Of a stretch of 7,310 bases of DNA, positions 1-5,841 are shown piece by piece (position 1 is the stretch's first letter; each line of letters starts with the position of its first letter). Source of the stretch: JBOGEN01 sp050743265 (GTDB taxonomy: Bacteria > Actinomycetota > Actinomycetes > JBOGEN01); NCBI GenBank assembly GCA_050743265.1, contig JBOGEN010000035.1, positions 1-7,310 of the forward strand, read 5' to 3'. A program made the position numbers and the translations under genes. The notes under the pieces are model-generated. The model was not told where the DNA came from and searched no databases. It was given only the letters and a program-made list of their open reading frames with translations.

Positions 1-1123
1 CGTCGGGGATGTCGGCGACGATGGGGTGCGTCGATGAGAGCTGATCCTGGCGGTAGGCCCAAGCTTTCTCGTCGTTCGCGAAGCTCACCCAGGACGTCGT
101 GAACCGCGTGGCGCGCTCCTTGGCAAGATAGGCCATGTACGTCGCGAAGCTCTCGTTGAGCCAGAGGTCGTCCCACCATCGCATCGTCACGAGGTCGCCG
201 AACCACATGTGCGCCATCTCGTGCAGCAGCGTCTCGGCGCGCCGTTCGTACGAGGCGTCGGTGACCTTCGACCGGAACACGTAGTCCTCGAGGAACGTCA
301 CGCACCCGGCGTTCTCCATCGCGCCGGCGTTGAACTCGGGCACGAAGAGCTGGTCGTACTTGCCGAACGGGTACGGGTAGTCGAAGAGGCGCTCGTAGAA
401 GTCGAAGCCCTTCTTCGTCACGTCGAGGATCTCGTCCGCGTCCAGGTGCTGGCCGAGGGACTCCCGGCAGTACACGCCCATCGGCACGACCTGCCCCGAC
501 GGCGTCGTGTGCTCGCCCCGGGCGACGCGGTACGGGCCGGCCACGAGCGCGGTGATGTACGTCGACATCCGGGGCGTGGCGGCGAAGCGGTGCACCCGTA
601 CGCCGTCGGGGCCGTCGGTGACCTCCTCGGCGGCGGTGTTGGTGACGACCTCCCAGTCCGCCGGCGCGGTGACCGTGAACGCGAACGTGGCCTTGAGGTC
701 GGGCTGGTCGAAGCAGGCGAACATGCGCCGGGCGTCGATCACCTCGAACTGGCTGTAGAGGTAGACGTTGCCGTCCACCGGGTCCACGAAGCGGTGCAGC
801 CCCTCGCCGGTGTGCGAGTACTCGCACTCGGCGACGATGCGGAGCTCGTTCTCGGCGGCGAGGTCGTCCAGGTGCACACGTGTCCCGTCGAACACGTCCG
901 CAGGCTCCAGCAACACCCCGTTGAGCGTGACGTGGTCGACGGAGGCGGCCACGAGGTCGACGAAAGTGGACGCGCCCGGCTTCCGGCAGGCGAAGCGGAT
1001 CGTCGTCGCCGACGAGAAGACCTTGTCGCCTGTCGTGAGGTCGAGCGCCACCTCGTACGCGCCGACCTCGAGCGTTCCGGCGCGCTCGCGCGCCTCGTCA
1101 CGAGTGAGGTTGAGACCTGGCAC
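1..1123 (-). CDS. pepN: Aminopeptidase N, M1 zinc metallopeptidase (N-terminal 374 residues; 3' end outside window)
   Basis: This enzyme removes N-terminal amino acids from peptides in the cytosol and takes part in peptide turnover. The reading frame is open from the start codon to the window edge. Actinobacterial PepN is usually about 850 residues, so somewhat less than half is present. The M1 hallmarks are visible: the substrate-anchoring GAMEN motif at residues 267-271, the zinc site HEMAH at 301-305 (ligands H301 and H305, catalytic E302), and the third ligand E324 in NESFA, at the canonical spacing. The upstream part (about 1-200) fits the beta-rich N-terminal domain of the family, with the family-like opening PGLNLTRDEA. 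I chose the GTG at 1123-1121 because a GAAGGAG ribosome site lies 10 bases upstream and the protein starts as its homologues do. There is no signal peptide. It is transcribed divergently from the DsbA-fold gene, as in M. tuberculosis (Rv2467/Rv2466c). Only the end of the gene is unknown. Confidence 0.96.
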   Translation of the reverse strand, partial: MPGLNLTRDEARERAGTLEVGAYEVALDLTTGDKVFSSATTIRFACRKPGASTFVDLVAASVDHVTLNGVLLEPADVFDGTRVHLDDLAAENELRIVAECEYSHTGEGLHRFVDPVDGNVYLYSQFEVIDARRMFACFDQPDLKATFAFTVTAPADWEVVTNTAAEEVTDGPDGVRVHRFAATPRMSTYITALVAGPYRVARGEHTTPSGQVVPMGVYCRESLGQHLDADEILDVTKKGFDFYERLFDYPYPFGKYDQLFVPEFNAGAMENAGCVTFLEDYVFRSKVTDASYERRAETLLHEMAHMWFGDLVTMRWWDDLWLNESFATYMAYLAKERATRFTTSWVSFANDEKAWAYRQDQLSSTHPIVADIPD

Positions 1124-1133
1124 GGGTCGCAGG

Positions 1134-1140
1134 CTCCTTC
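1134..1140 (-). promoter_or_regulatory. Ribosome binding site of pepN
   Basis: Read on the minus strand this is GAAGGAG, a near-ideal Shine-Dalgarno sequence ending 10 bases before the GTG at 1123-1121. It is what decides the start of pepN, since that frame has no ATG in the right place. I could not identify a convincing sigma-70 type promoter for pepN in the 1141-1230 region. Confidence 0.75.
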
Positions 1141-1236
1141 GTCGTCGTCCGTCGTGGGTGCTGCGTTCTCAGGGTCGTCCGGGGCTTGTGGTCGCTGTGC
1201 GTGATCCTGTCAGAGTGCCTGATCATCCGTTGTGAG

Positions 1237-1264
1237 GGGAATCGCGCCGGGTAGGTGTCCTGTT
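1237..1264 (+). promoter_or_regulatory. Putative SigR/SigH-type (thiol-stress ECF sigma) promoter
   Basis: The -35 element GGGAAT is at 1237-1242 and the -10 element GTT (followed by A) is at 1262-1264, separated by 19 bases. The known consensus for Streptomyces SigR and mycobacterial SigH promoters is GGGAAT/GGAA, about 17-19 bases, then GTT. The site points toward the DsbA-fold gene at 1338 and would give a 5' leader of roughly 65 bases. Rv2466c, the M. tuberculosis homologue of that gene, is a known SigH target, which strengthens the assignment. The match was read by eye; no sigma factor or anti-sigma gene is in the window. Confidence 0.65.
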
Positions 1265-1337
1265 ATGTCCACGTCGGCAAGCGGCCGCAGCGGCTCTTGC
1301 TGACCAGGCCCGACCCCACGCTGCCCGAGGAGCCCCG

Positions 1338-1946
1338 ATGCCCCAGCGCACGATCGCCGACTTCTGGTTCGACCCGGTGTGTCCCTGGGCGTGGATCACC
1401 TCGCGCTGGATGCGCGAGGTCGAGAAGGTCCGGCCCGTCGACACGCGGTGGCATGTGATGAGTCTTTCCATGCTCAACGCCGGACGCGACCTCTCCGAGG
1501 ACTACGCGCGGCGGATGGACGAGGCCCGCGGCGTCGTCCGCGTCTGCACGGCGGCGGCGGCCAAGTACGGGGAGGAGGTCCTCGGGGACCTCTACACGGC
1601 CCAGGGCACGCTGTTCCACGTGGAGCAGCGGCCGAAGGACCGGGAGACCCTGGTGGCCGCCCTGGACATGGCGCAGCTGCCGGTCGAGCTCGCCGACGCC
1701 GTGGACGACCCGTCCTTCGACGAGCCGCTGGAGCGGTCCCACCACCAGGCGATGGCCAAGGTCGGGACCGACGTGGGCACCCCCGTGATCAGCGTGGGCG
1801 AGGTCGCGTTCTTCGGCCCGGTCGTGACCCCGGCTCCGCAGGGCGAGGCCGCCGGCACGCTCTGGGACGGCGTCCTCGCGGTCGCCCGCACCGACGGCTT
1901 CTTCGAGCTCAAGCGCTCCCGCGACCGCAAGCCCCAGGTGGTCTGA
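1338..1946 (+). CDS. DsbA-fold mycothiol-dependent nitroreductase family protein (Rv2466c/Mrx-2-like)
   Basis: This is a 202-residue cytosolic thioredoxin-fold protein with a helical insertion. M. tuberculosis Rv2466c uses mycothiol to reduce disulfides and activates nitro prodrugs. Similarity to Rv2466c is recognisable along the whole length: ADFWFDPVCPWAW at 7-19, HVMSLSMLN at 39-47, SHHQAMAKVGTDVGTP at 134-149 with the cis-Pro loop at 147-149, FFGPV at 158-162 and FFELKRSR near the C-terminus. The active site reads C15-P-W-A18, whereas Rv2466c has CPWC, so only the nucleophilic cysteine is kept and a mixed disulfide with mycothiol would have to be resolved by another thiol. The ATG is supported by GAGGAG at 1327-1332, five bases upstream. 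There is no signal peptide. The gene is divergent from pepN, ends 11 bases before the convergent DUF429 gene, and has a SigR-like promoter upstream. The family is clear; physiological substrates are not known from the sequence. Confidence 0.93.
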   Translation: MPQRTIADFWFDPVCPWAWITSRWMREVEKVRPVDTRWHVMSLSMLNAGRDLSEDYARRMDEARGVVRVCTAAAAKYGEEVLGDLYTAQGTLFHVEQRPKDRETLVAALDMAQLPVELADAVDDPSFDEPLERSHHQAMAKVGTDVGTPVISVGEVAFFGPVVTPAPQGEAAGTLWDGVLAVARTDGFFELKRSRDRKPQVV

Positions 1947-1957
1947 CCGGCGCCCCG

Positions 1958-2650
1958 TCACGCCACGATCCGCATCGCCAGGCCGCGTGCGTCCCGCGGC
2001 GTCCCGTCGGCGGGCAGCGTGCGTGCGGTGCCGTCCTGCCACCGTGACGCGGTCCAGGCCAGGACGAGGGCGTCCAGTGCGTCGTCCAGGCGCGGGCCGG
2101 CGGGCAGAGTGGCCACCGCGGCGGCCGCGTCCAGCCAGCCCGAGAGCGCAGCGACCCGCTGACCGGCGCCGCGGGGGGTGCGCTTCGGGTCGTGCACCGC
2201 CCGGCCCGTCGTGCCGTCGCGCAGCCGGTACGAGACCTCCGGATGGCTCTCCACCACGCGGGCCTGTGCTTCCGGGGTGATGAGCCCGTCCACGTCGCGG
2301 ATCCGTGGCACCAGCGCCCAGGTTTGCTGTGAGAGAGCCCGGCCGTCGGCGTCGCGTGAGACAGCGCACGCCTGGTCGTACGTCGTACACCCGAGTACCG
2401 CCCGGACGGGGGCGGGGAACACGCTGCTCGCCGCTGCACCCTGCTCCCGGAGCAGCCGGCGGGCCGACTGGTCGCAGTCACGCGGCCCCTGGTCGGGCAG
2501 GCCCATCGGGATGTCGACGGCCACCGCCTCGGCGTCGACCGCGAGCACCGCCCGCGCGTCCGGGAGCAGCAGCCAGCGCACGGCCTGGGGCCCGACCAGC
2601 GCCCCGACCCACCCGCCGGGACACCCGTCCACGCCGAGGACGGAGGTCAC
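1958..2650 (-). CDS. DUF429 family protein
   Basis: This 230-residue protein belongs to DUF429, a family without an established biochemical role but with a predicted RNase H-like fold. The signatures are in order: GVDGCPGGWVGA at 6-17, DIPMGLPD at 46-53 followed by GPRDCD, SSVFPAP at 75-81, QQTWALVPRI at 108-117, ESHPEVSY at 134-141 and DDALDALVLAW near 189-199. Conserved acidic residues D8, D46, E134 and D189/D190 could form a metal site of RNase H type; that is inference. The start is GTG at 2650-2648, with a GAGGA-type ribosome site only about three bases upstream, which is tighter than usual. The fold-initiating GVDG motif lies right behind it, so a later start is unlikely. The protein has neither signal peptide nor membrane segment. 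It converges on the DsbA-fold gene and diverges from rpiB with 56 bases between starts, so it must be transcribed alone. Function unknown. Confidence 0.9.
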   Translation of the reverse strand: MTSVLGVDGCPGGWVGALVGPQAVRWLLLPDARAVLAVDAEAVAVDIPMGLPDQGPRDCDQSARRLLREQGAAASSVFPAPVRAVLGCTTYDQACAVSRDADGRALSQQTWALVPRIRDVDGLITPEAQARVVESHPEVSYRLRDGTTGRAVHDPKRTPRGAGQRVAALSGWLDAAAAVATLPAGPRLDDALDALVLAWTASRWQDGTARTLPADGTPRDARGLAMRIVA

Positions 2651-2706
2651 CGGTCCTCACCCCGGCGTACTCGTCCGGCCGGGAGCGGGCTGGGAGACTG
2701 CACGCC

Positions 2707-3180
2707 ATGCGCGTGTACCTGGGGAGTGACCACGCCGGGCTCGAGCTCAAGGACCACCTCGTCGCCTGGCTCGCCCGCACGGAGCACGAGGTCGTCGACT
2801 GCGGTGCGCACACGTACGAGCCGGGCGACGACTACCCGCCGTTCGTGCTGCGCGCGGCGCAAGGCGTCGTCGGCGACCCCGACTCGCTGGGCGTCGTCAT
2901 CGGCGGCTCGGGCAACGGGGAGGCCGTCGCGGCGAACAAGGTGCGTGGCATCCGCGCCGCCGTGGTCTGGAGCGAGGAGACCGCCCGTCTGGCCCGCGAG
3001 CACAACGACGCGAACGTGGCCAGCCTCGGCGGTCGCTTGCACACGGTGGCGGAGGCGACCGGGTTCGTCGAGACGTTCCTGGCCACCGCGTTCAGCGGGG
3101 AGCCCCGCCACTCCCAGCGCATCGCGATGATCACGGCGTACGAGACGTCCGGGGTGCTGCCCGCACTTCCCCCCGCGTAG
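2707..3180 (+). CDS. rpiB: Ribose-5-phosphate isomerase B
   Basis: This 157-residue enzyme interconverts ribose 5-phosphate and ribulose 5-phosphate in the non-oxidative pentose phosphate pathway. It closely resembles the M. tuberculosis enzyme Rv2465c (162 residues). Visible sites are SDHAG at 7-11 (D8 and H9, ring opening and phosphate contacts), the GGSGNGE loop at 66-72 whose E72 corresponds to the catalytic base E75 of the mycobacterial enzyme, H99 in REHN, R110 in GGRLHTV, and the phosphate-binding arginines R134 and R138. It is the mycobacterial type, with glutamate rather than the cysteine base of the E. coli enzyme. The ATG at 2707 has GGGAG at 2692-2696, ten bases upstream, and starts exactly where the beta-strand MRVYLGSDHA should. 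The frame stays open further upstream, but that stretch lies over the DUF429 gene and is not coding. Transcribed alone, facing the Eis-like gene. Confidence 0.96.
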   Translation: MRVYLGSDHAGLELKDHLVAWLARTEHEVVDCGAHTYEPGDDYPPFVLRAAQGVVGDPDSLGVVIGGSGNGEAVAANKVRGIRAAVVWSEETARLAREHNDANVASLGGRLHTVAEATGFVETFLATAFSGEPRHSQRIAMITAYETSGVLPALPPA

Positions 3181-3185
3181 GTCGC

Positions 3186-3220
3186 GTCGGGCTCCCCGGG
3201 GTCGCGGCCCCGACGTCGGG
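3186..3220. terminator. Possible bidirectional hairpin terminator between rpiB and the Eis-like gene
   Basis: The 68-base gap between the two convergent stop codons is dense in self-complementarity: GTCGGG at 3186-3191 pairs with CCCGAC at 3209-3214, an inner CGGGG/CCCCG stem (3197-3201 with 3208-3212) is an alternative, and CCGACGTCGG at 3210-3219 is a perfect palindrome. Position suits termination from both sides. No run of T follows, so an intrinsic terminator of the classic kind is not shown, and such pairing is easy to obtain in DNA this rich in G and C. Confidence 0.35.
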
Positions 3221-3248
3221 ACGTCGGCGTACGTCGACACGTGCGGCG

Positions 3249-4514
3249 TCAGAAGATCGTCGGGCACCAGGGTGCGAGGTCGTTGAGGAACGCCCGAGAG
3301 GCGGCTGTGAGCGCGCCCGTCCGGTGCTCGCGCACCCGCCCGGCGCCCCCCAGCGCGGTCAGGTTGGTGCCCCCGAGGTACGCCGCCCCGAGGTCGCGCG
3401 CGGTCACTGTGAGGTCCGGGCTGTCCGTGGTCCGTTCGCAGGTGGCGCCCTTCTCGTCGCCGGAGAGCCGCCACCGGCCCGCGTTCCACGGGCACAGGGC
3501 GTCCTCGACGTCCAGGACGATGTCCACCGGCGAGGCGTACGTGCGTGCGCCCAGCCCGCGGTCCACGTCGACGACGCGGACCCACAGGTTGTCGGACACC
3601 CTCGGCGCCGCCCGGCGGATGTCGAGGAGCAGGTGCAAAAGAGGGTCGTCCACCGGACGGTTGTGCGTCACCACCGCGGAGACGAGGTCGGTGCCGAGCA
3701 GCGTCCGCCACAGCGCGGCGTACGCACCAGGGTCCAGGGCGGTCAGCTGGCGTACGCGCAGCTCGCCCGTCGGGAGACCGTCGTGCCACCCGCCGGCGGT
3801 GGCGAACAGCGCGTAGCCGCGGGTCCTCCGCCCGTCATGCGCGAGCAGGCAGCGCAGCTCCGTCGCGCCCCCGCGCCGGTGCTCCGGGTCCGCCAGCAGC
3901 GCGTCCCACCAGCGGCTGTCGTACCGGAACTGGCCGGGACGCTCGGCCACCTGGGCCTCGTGCACGGCGGCGATCTCGCCCCGGGTGCCCGTGACGTCGG
4001 CGAACCACACCGCGAGGTCGTCCTCGCCGGGGCCGGCGAGGGTCGCCGTGCCGTCCCGGGGGATGCGCAGGGCCAGCGACGTGCTCGCGAGGCCGTACCC
4101 GAACCTGCCGTAGATGGCGGCCTCGGACGCCCACAGCGCCGCGACCGGCTCCCGCTCCTGCTCGTGCTGCTCGGTGAGCTGAGTCCGCATCAGCGAGGTG
4201 AGGATCCCCTGCCGCCGGTGCGTCGGGCTCACACTCACCCACGTGACCCCGGCCATCGGCTGCATCCCCCCGGGGACGGCCATCTCCAGGGAGTACGCTC
4301 CGGCCATCCCGACGATCTCCGCGCCGTCCTCGGCCAGCAGCATGCGGTCGAACTCGGTCAGCGGGAGCTGCGCGTCCCTGTCCTCCTCGCGGTACGGGAA
4401 CCCGAACGCGCGCGCGTCGGCCCGGTACATCGCGTCCCAGTCCGCAGCCGAGGCGGTGCGCAGGGCGTACCCGCGGCCGGTCGAGGAGGGTGTCATGGCC
4501 GACATGGCTACCAC
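3249..4514 (-). CDS. Eis-like GNAT family N-acetyltransferase
   Basis: Eis-type enzymes move an acetyl group from acetyl-CoA to amines (aminoglycosides or lysines); the substrate here cannot be told from sequence. The layout matches Eis: an N-terminal GNAT domain (about 15-160) with the acetyl-CoA loop VSVSPTHRRQGILTSLM at 93-109, then YGRFGYG at 135-141 whose Y135 corresponds to the catalytic Tyr126 of M. tuberculosis Eis, a degenerate central GNAT domain (about 160-300), and a C-terminal sterol-carrier-protein-like domain ending in WCPTIF, whose terminal carboxylate serves as the general base in Eis. At 415-421 residues it is slightly longer than Eis (about 402-408). The start is uncertain: GTG at 4514 and ATG at 4505 or 4496 all lack a ribosome site, and homology best suits 4496. 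An in-frame CTG at 4535 is the only candidate near the GGAGGAG at 4550-4544. No signal peptide. Divergent from the phosphatase gene and convergent with rpiB. Confidence 0.92.
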   Translation of the reverse strand: MVAMSAMTPSSTGRGYALRTASAADWDAMYRADARAFGFPYREEDRDAQLPLTEFDRMLLAEDGAEIVGMAGAYSLEMAVPGGMQPMAGVTWVSVSPTHRRQGILTSLMRTQLTEQHEQEREPVAALWASEAAIYGRFGYGLASTSLALRIPRDGTATLAGPGEDDLAVWFADVTGTRGEIAAVHEAQVAERPGQFRYDSRWWDALLADPEHRRGGATELRCLLAHDGRRTRGYALFATAGGWHDGLPTGELRVRQLTALDPGAYAALWRTLLGTDLVSAVVTHNRPVDDPLLHLLLDIRRAAPRVSDNLWVRVVDVDRGLGARTYASPVDIVLDVEDALCPWNAGRWRLSGDEKGATCERTTDSPDLTVTARDLGAAYLGGTNLTALGGAGRVREHRTGALTAASRAFLNDLAPWCPTIF

Positions 4515-4549
4515 GGCCGAGGGGGGCGGGACCAGCGAGAATGCTCCTC

Positions 4550-4565
4550 CGACCGGTGCGACCGG
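4550..4565. repeat. Short direct and inverted repeat in the divergent promoter region
   Basis: CGACCGG occurs at 4550-4556 and again at 4559-4565, and CCGGT at 4553-4557 is the inverted partner of ACCGG at 4561-4565. The site lies in the 97-base gap between the Eis-like gene and the phosphatase gene, where a regulator could act on both. It is short and made of bases common in this genome, so chance is possible. Confidence 0.25.
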
Positions 4566-4596
4566 CGAAACGGTAGTAAGCCGTCCTTTGGCTGGT

Positions 4597-4602
4597 TAGG
4601 CT
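4597..4602 (+). promoter_or_regulatory. -10 element (TAGGCT) of a probable leaderless promoter
   Basis: TAGGCT fits the actinobacterial TANNNT -10 pattern and ends nine bases before the ATG at 4612, so transcription would begin at or within a few bases of the start codon. No Shine-Dalgarno sequence precedes that ATG, which agrees with a leaderless mRNA. I see no good -35 element. The start codon itself sits in the palindrome CGATGCATCG at 4610-4619. Confidence 0.5.
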
Positions 4603-4611
4603 CCAAGATCG

Positions 4612-5724
4612 ATGCATCGCCCGCCCTCGCCCTCCGATGCGACGTCCGTCCGGGCCCGGCTGCTCTGGGTCCGGACCGTGGGGCGCCTACGGCGCCGGGT
4701 GCTCAACACGCAGGCCTTCGTCCTCGCCGCGCTGGGCGCGCTCACGCTCCTGTTCGGCGTGCTGACGCTCCGCTCGGCCGCGATCGTCGCGCCGGCCACG
4801 CTCGTCATCAGCATCCTGTTCGGCGGGTTCCTGCTCTCCATGCGCCCGCTGCTGTTCCTGTACGCGGTGGTGGCGGGGGTGCTCGCCGTCGAGGTCGTCG
4901 AGCTCGGCGTGTCCGAGGTACGCCCGGGTTCGCTGACACTGGTGGCGGCGACGGCGATCCTGGTGGCCGCGACGACCCGGTCGCGCAGCCGGCTGGGCGT
5001 GCAGGGACTGCGCGGCGAGACCATGCTGGTCGACCTCCGCGACCGGCTGCGCGCCCAGGGGGAGATGCCCCCGCTGCCCGCCGGTTGGCAGGCCGAGGTG
5101 GTCATGCGGTCCGCCGGTGGCGCCTCCTTCTCCGGTGACTTCCTCGTCTCCTCCCGGTCCGTGGACGGGCGGGAGTTCGAGGTGGCCCTGGTGGACGTCT
5201 CCGGCAAGGGCGTCGGCGCCGGCACCCGGGCGCTGCTGCTGTCCGGCGCGTTCGGCGGCCTGCTCGGGGCGATGCCGAGGGACGAGTTCCTGCCCGCGGC
5301 GAACTCGTACCTGCTCCGTCAGGGCTGGGAGGAGGGCTTTGCCACGGCGGCCCACCTCGCCCTCGACCTGGAGACCGGCGAGTACGTCGTGTCGTCCGCC
5401 GGGCACCCTCCGGTCGCGCAGTTCGTCGCCCGGCGGGGCACCTGGCACCTGCTCGGCGCCGAGGGCGTCCTGCTCGGCCTGATGCCCGACGCCAAGTACC
5501 TCGGGGAGCCCGGGCGCCTCCGCCGGGGCGACGCCCTCCTGCTGTACACGGACGGACTTATCGAGGCGCCGGGCCGGGACCTCTCCCTGGGCATCGACAG
5601 GCTCCTCGGCGAGGCGGAACGCCTGGTCACACGCGGTTTCCGGCACGGGGCCCGCGGGCTGGTGGACGCCGTGGCGACCGGCCTGTCGGACGACCGTGCG
5701 CTCGTCCTCATCTGGCGTACGTGA
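4612..5724 (+). CDS. Membrane-anchored SpoIIE-type PP2C serine/threonine phosphatase
   Basis: SpoIIE-type phosphatases dephosphorylate serine or threonine on partner proteins, typically anti-sigma-factor antagonists; no such partner is encoded here. This 370-residue protein begins with a basic cytoplasmic stretch, then hydrophobic segments at about 34-56, 60-75, 78-98 and 107-121, and a cytoplasmic linker that probably forms a helix (135-150). The phosphatase domain fills 160-370: RSAGGASFSGDF at 166-177 with metal ligand D176, VDVSGKGVGAG at 194-204 with D195, SAGHPPV at 262-268, LLLYTDGLIEA at 309-319 with D314, and SDDRALVLIWR at the end with D360/D361. The expected acidic metal ligands are all present, so it should be active; the usual GGD of motif 1 reads SGD. 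There is no PAS, GAF or HAMP sensor domain, so the membrane part is the only visible input. The ATG is chosen from the -10 spacing and the absence of a ribosome site, implying leaderless translation. Confidence 0.92.
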   Translation: MHRPPSPSDATSVRARLLWVRTVGRLRRRVLNTQAFVLAALGALTLLFGVLTLRSAAIVAPATLVISILFGGFLLSMRPLLFLYAVVAGVLAVEVVELGVSEVRPGSLTLVAATAILVAATTRSRSRLGVQGLRGETMLVDLRDRLRAQGEMPPLPAGWQAEVVMRSAGGASFSGDFLVSSRSVDGREFEVALVDVSGKGVGAGTRALLLSGAFGGLLGAMPRDEFLPAANSYLLRQGWEEGFATAAHLALDLETGEYVVSSAGHPPVAQFVARRGTWHLLGAEGVLLGLMPDAKYLGEPGRLRRGDALLLYTDGLIEAPGRDLSLGIDRLLGEAERLVTRGFRHGARGLVDAVATGLSDDRALVLIWRT

Positions 5725-5748
5725 CCTCCTGGACCTCCGGGCCGCCCA

Positions 5749-5764
5749 CAGGACGGCCGTCCTG
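5749..5764. repeat. Perfect 16-bp palindrome, possible terminator stem or operator
   Basis: CAGGACGGCCGTCCTG is perfectly self-complementary and begins 25 bases after the phosphatase stop codon. As RNA it would form a six-pair stem with a GGCC loop. No T-run follows, so it may stop the upstream transcript without being a canonical terminator, or it may bind a dimeric regulator ahead of the downstream genes. Confidence 0.45.
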
Positions 5765-5805
5765 ACGGGTCGCTCAACCGGCTGCGGCCTGCCGTGAGCG
5801 AGCGT

Positions 5806-5811
5806 TACGCT
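5806..5811 (+). promoter_or_regulatory. Possible -10 element (TACGCT) for the small ORF and Vps62-like gene
   Basis: TACGCT fits TANNNT and lies 30 bases ahead of a GTG at 5842 that carries a purine-rich ribosome site. I could not find a matching -35 element at 16-18 bases upstream. It is the best promoter candidate in the 117 bases (5725-5841) between the phosphatase stop and the small ORF. Confidence 0.35.
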
Positions 5812-5841
5812 GCGCCCGGCGAGCGGCGGGAGGGGGCGATC

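Noticed and set aside
209..1204. 331-codon open frame on the plus strand
   Set aside because: It lies opposite pepN, which carries all M1 peptidase motifs; the plus-strand product is low-complexity and Val/Arg/Glu-rich with no recognisable domain.
1263..2390. 375-codon open frame on the minus strand
   Set aside because: It covers the Mrx-2-like gene in antisense and part of DUF429 in another frame; the product is Arg/Gly/Pro-rich, typical of a shadow frame in GC-rich DNA.
2377..2392. Repeated CGTAC units (GTCGTACGTCGTACAC)
   Set aside because: They lie inside the DUF429 coding region and simply encode part of its conserved stretch around residues 88-92; no sign of an attachment site or regulatory repeat.
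2305..2706. Upstream in-frame extension of rpiB
   Set aside because: The frame stays open, but it runs over the DUF429 gene, is Pro/Arg-rich, and the enzyme family begins at the ATG at 2707, which has its own ribosome site.
3324..5138. 604-codon open frame on the plus strand
   Set aside because: The longest open frame in the window, but it is antisense to the Eis-like gene and out of frame with the phosphatase, both of which have full family motifs; its product has no domain.
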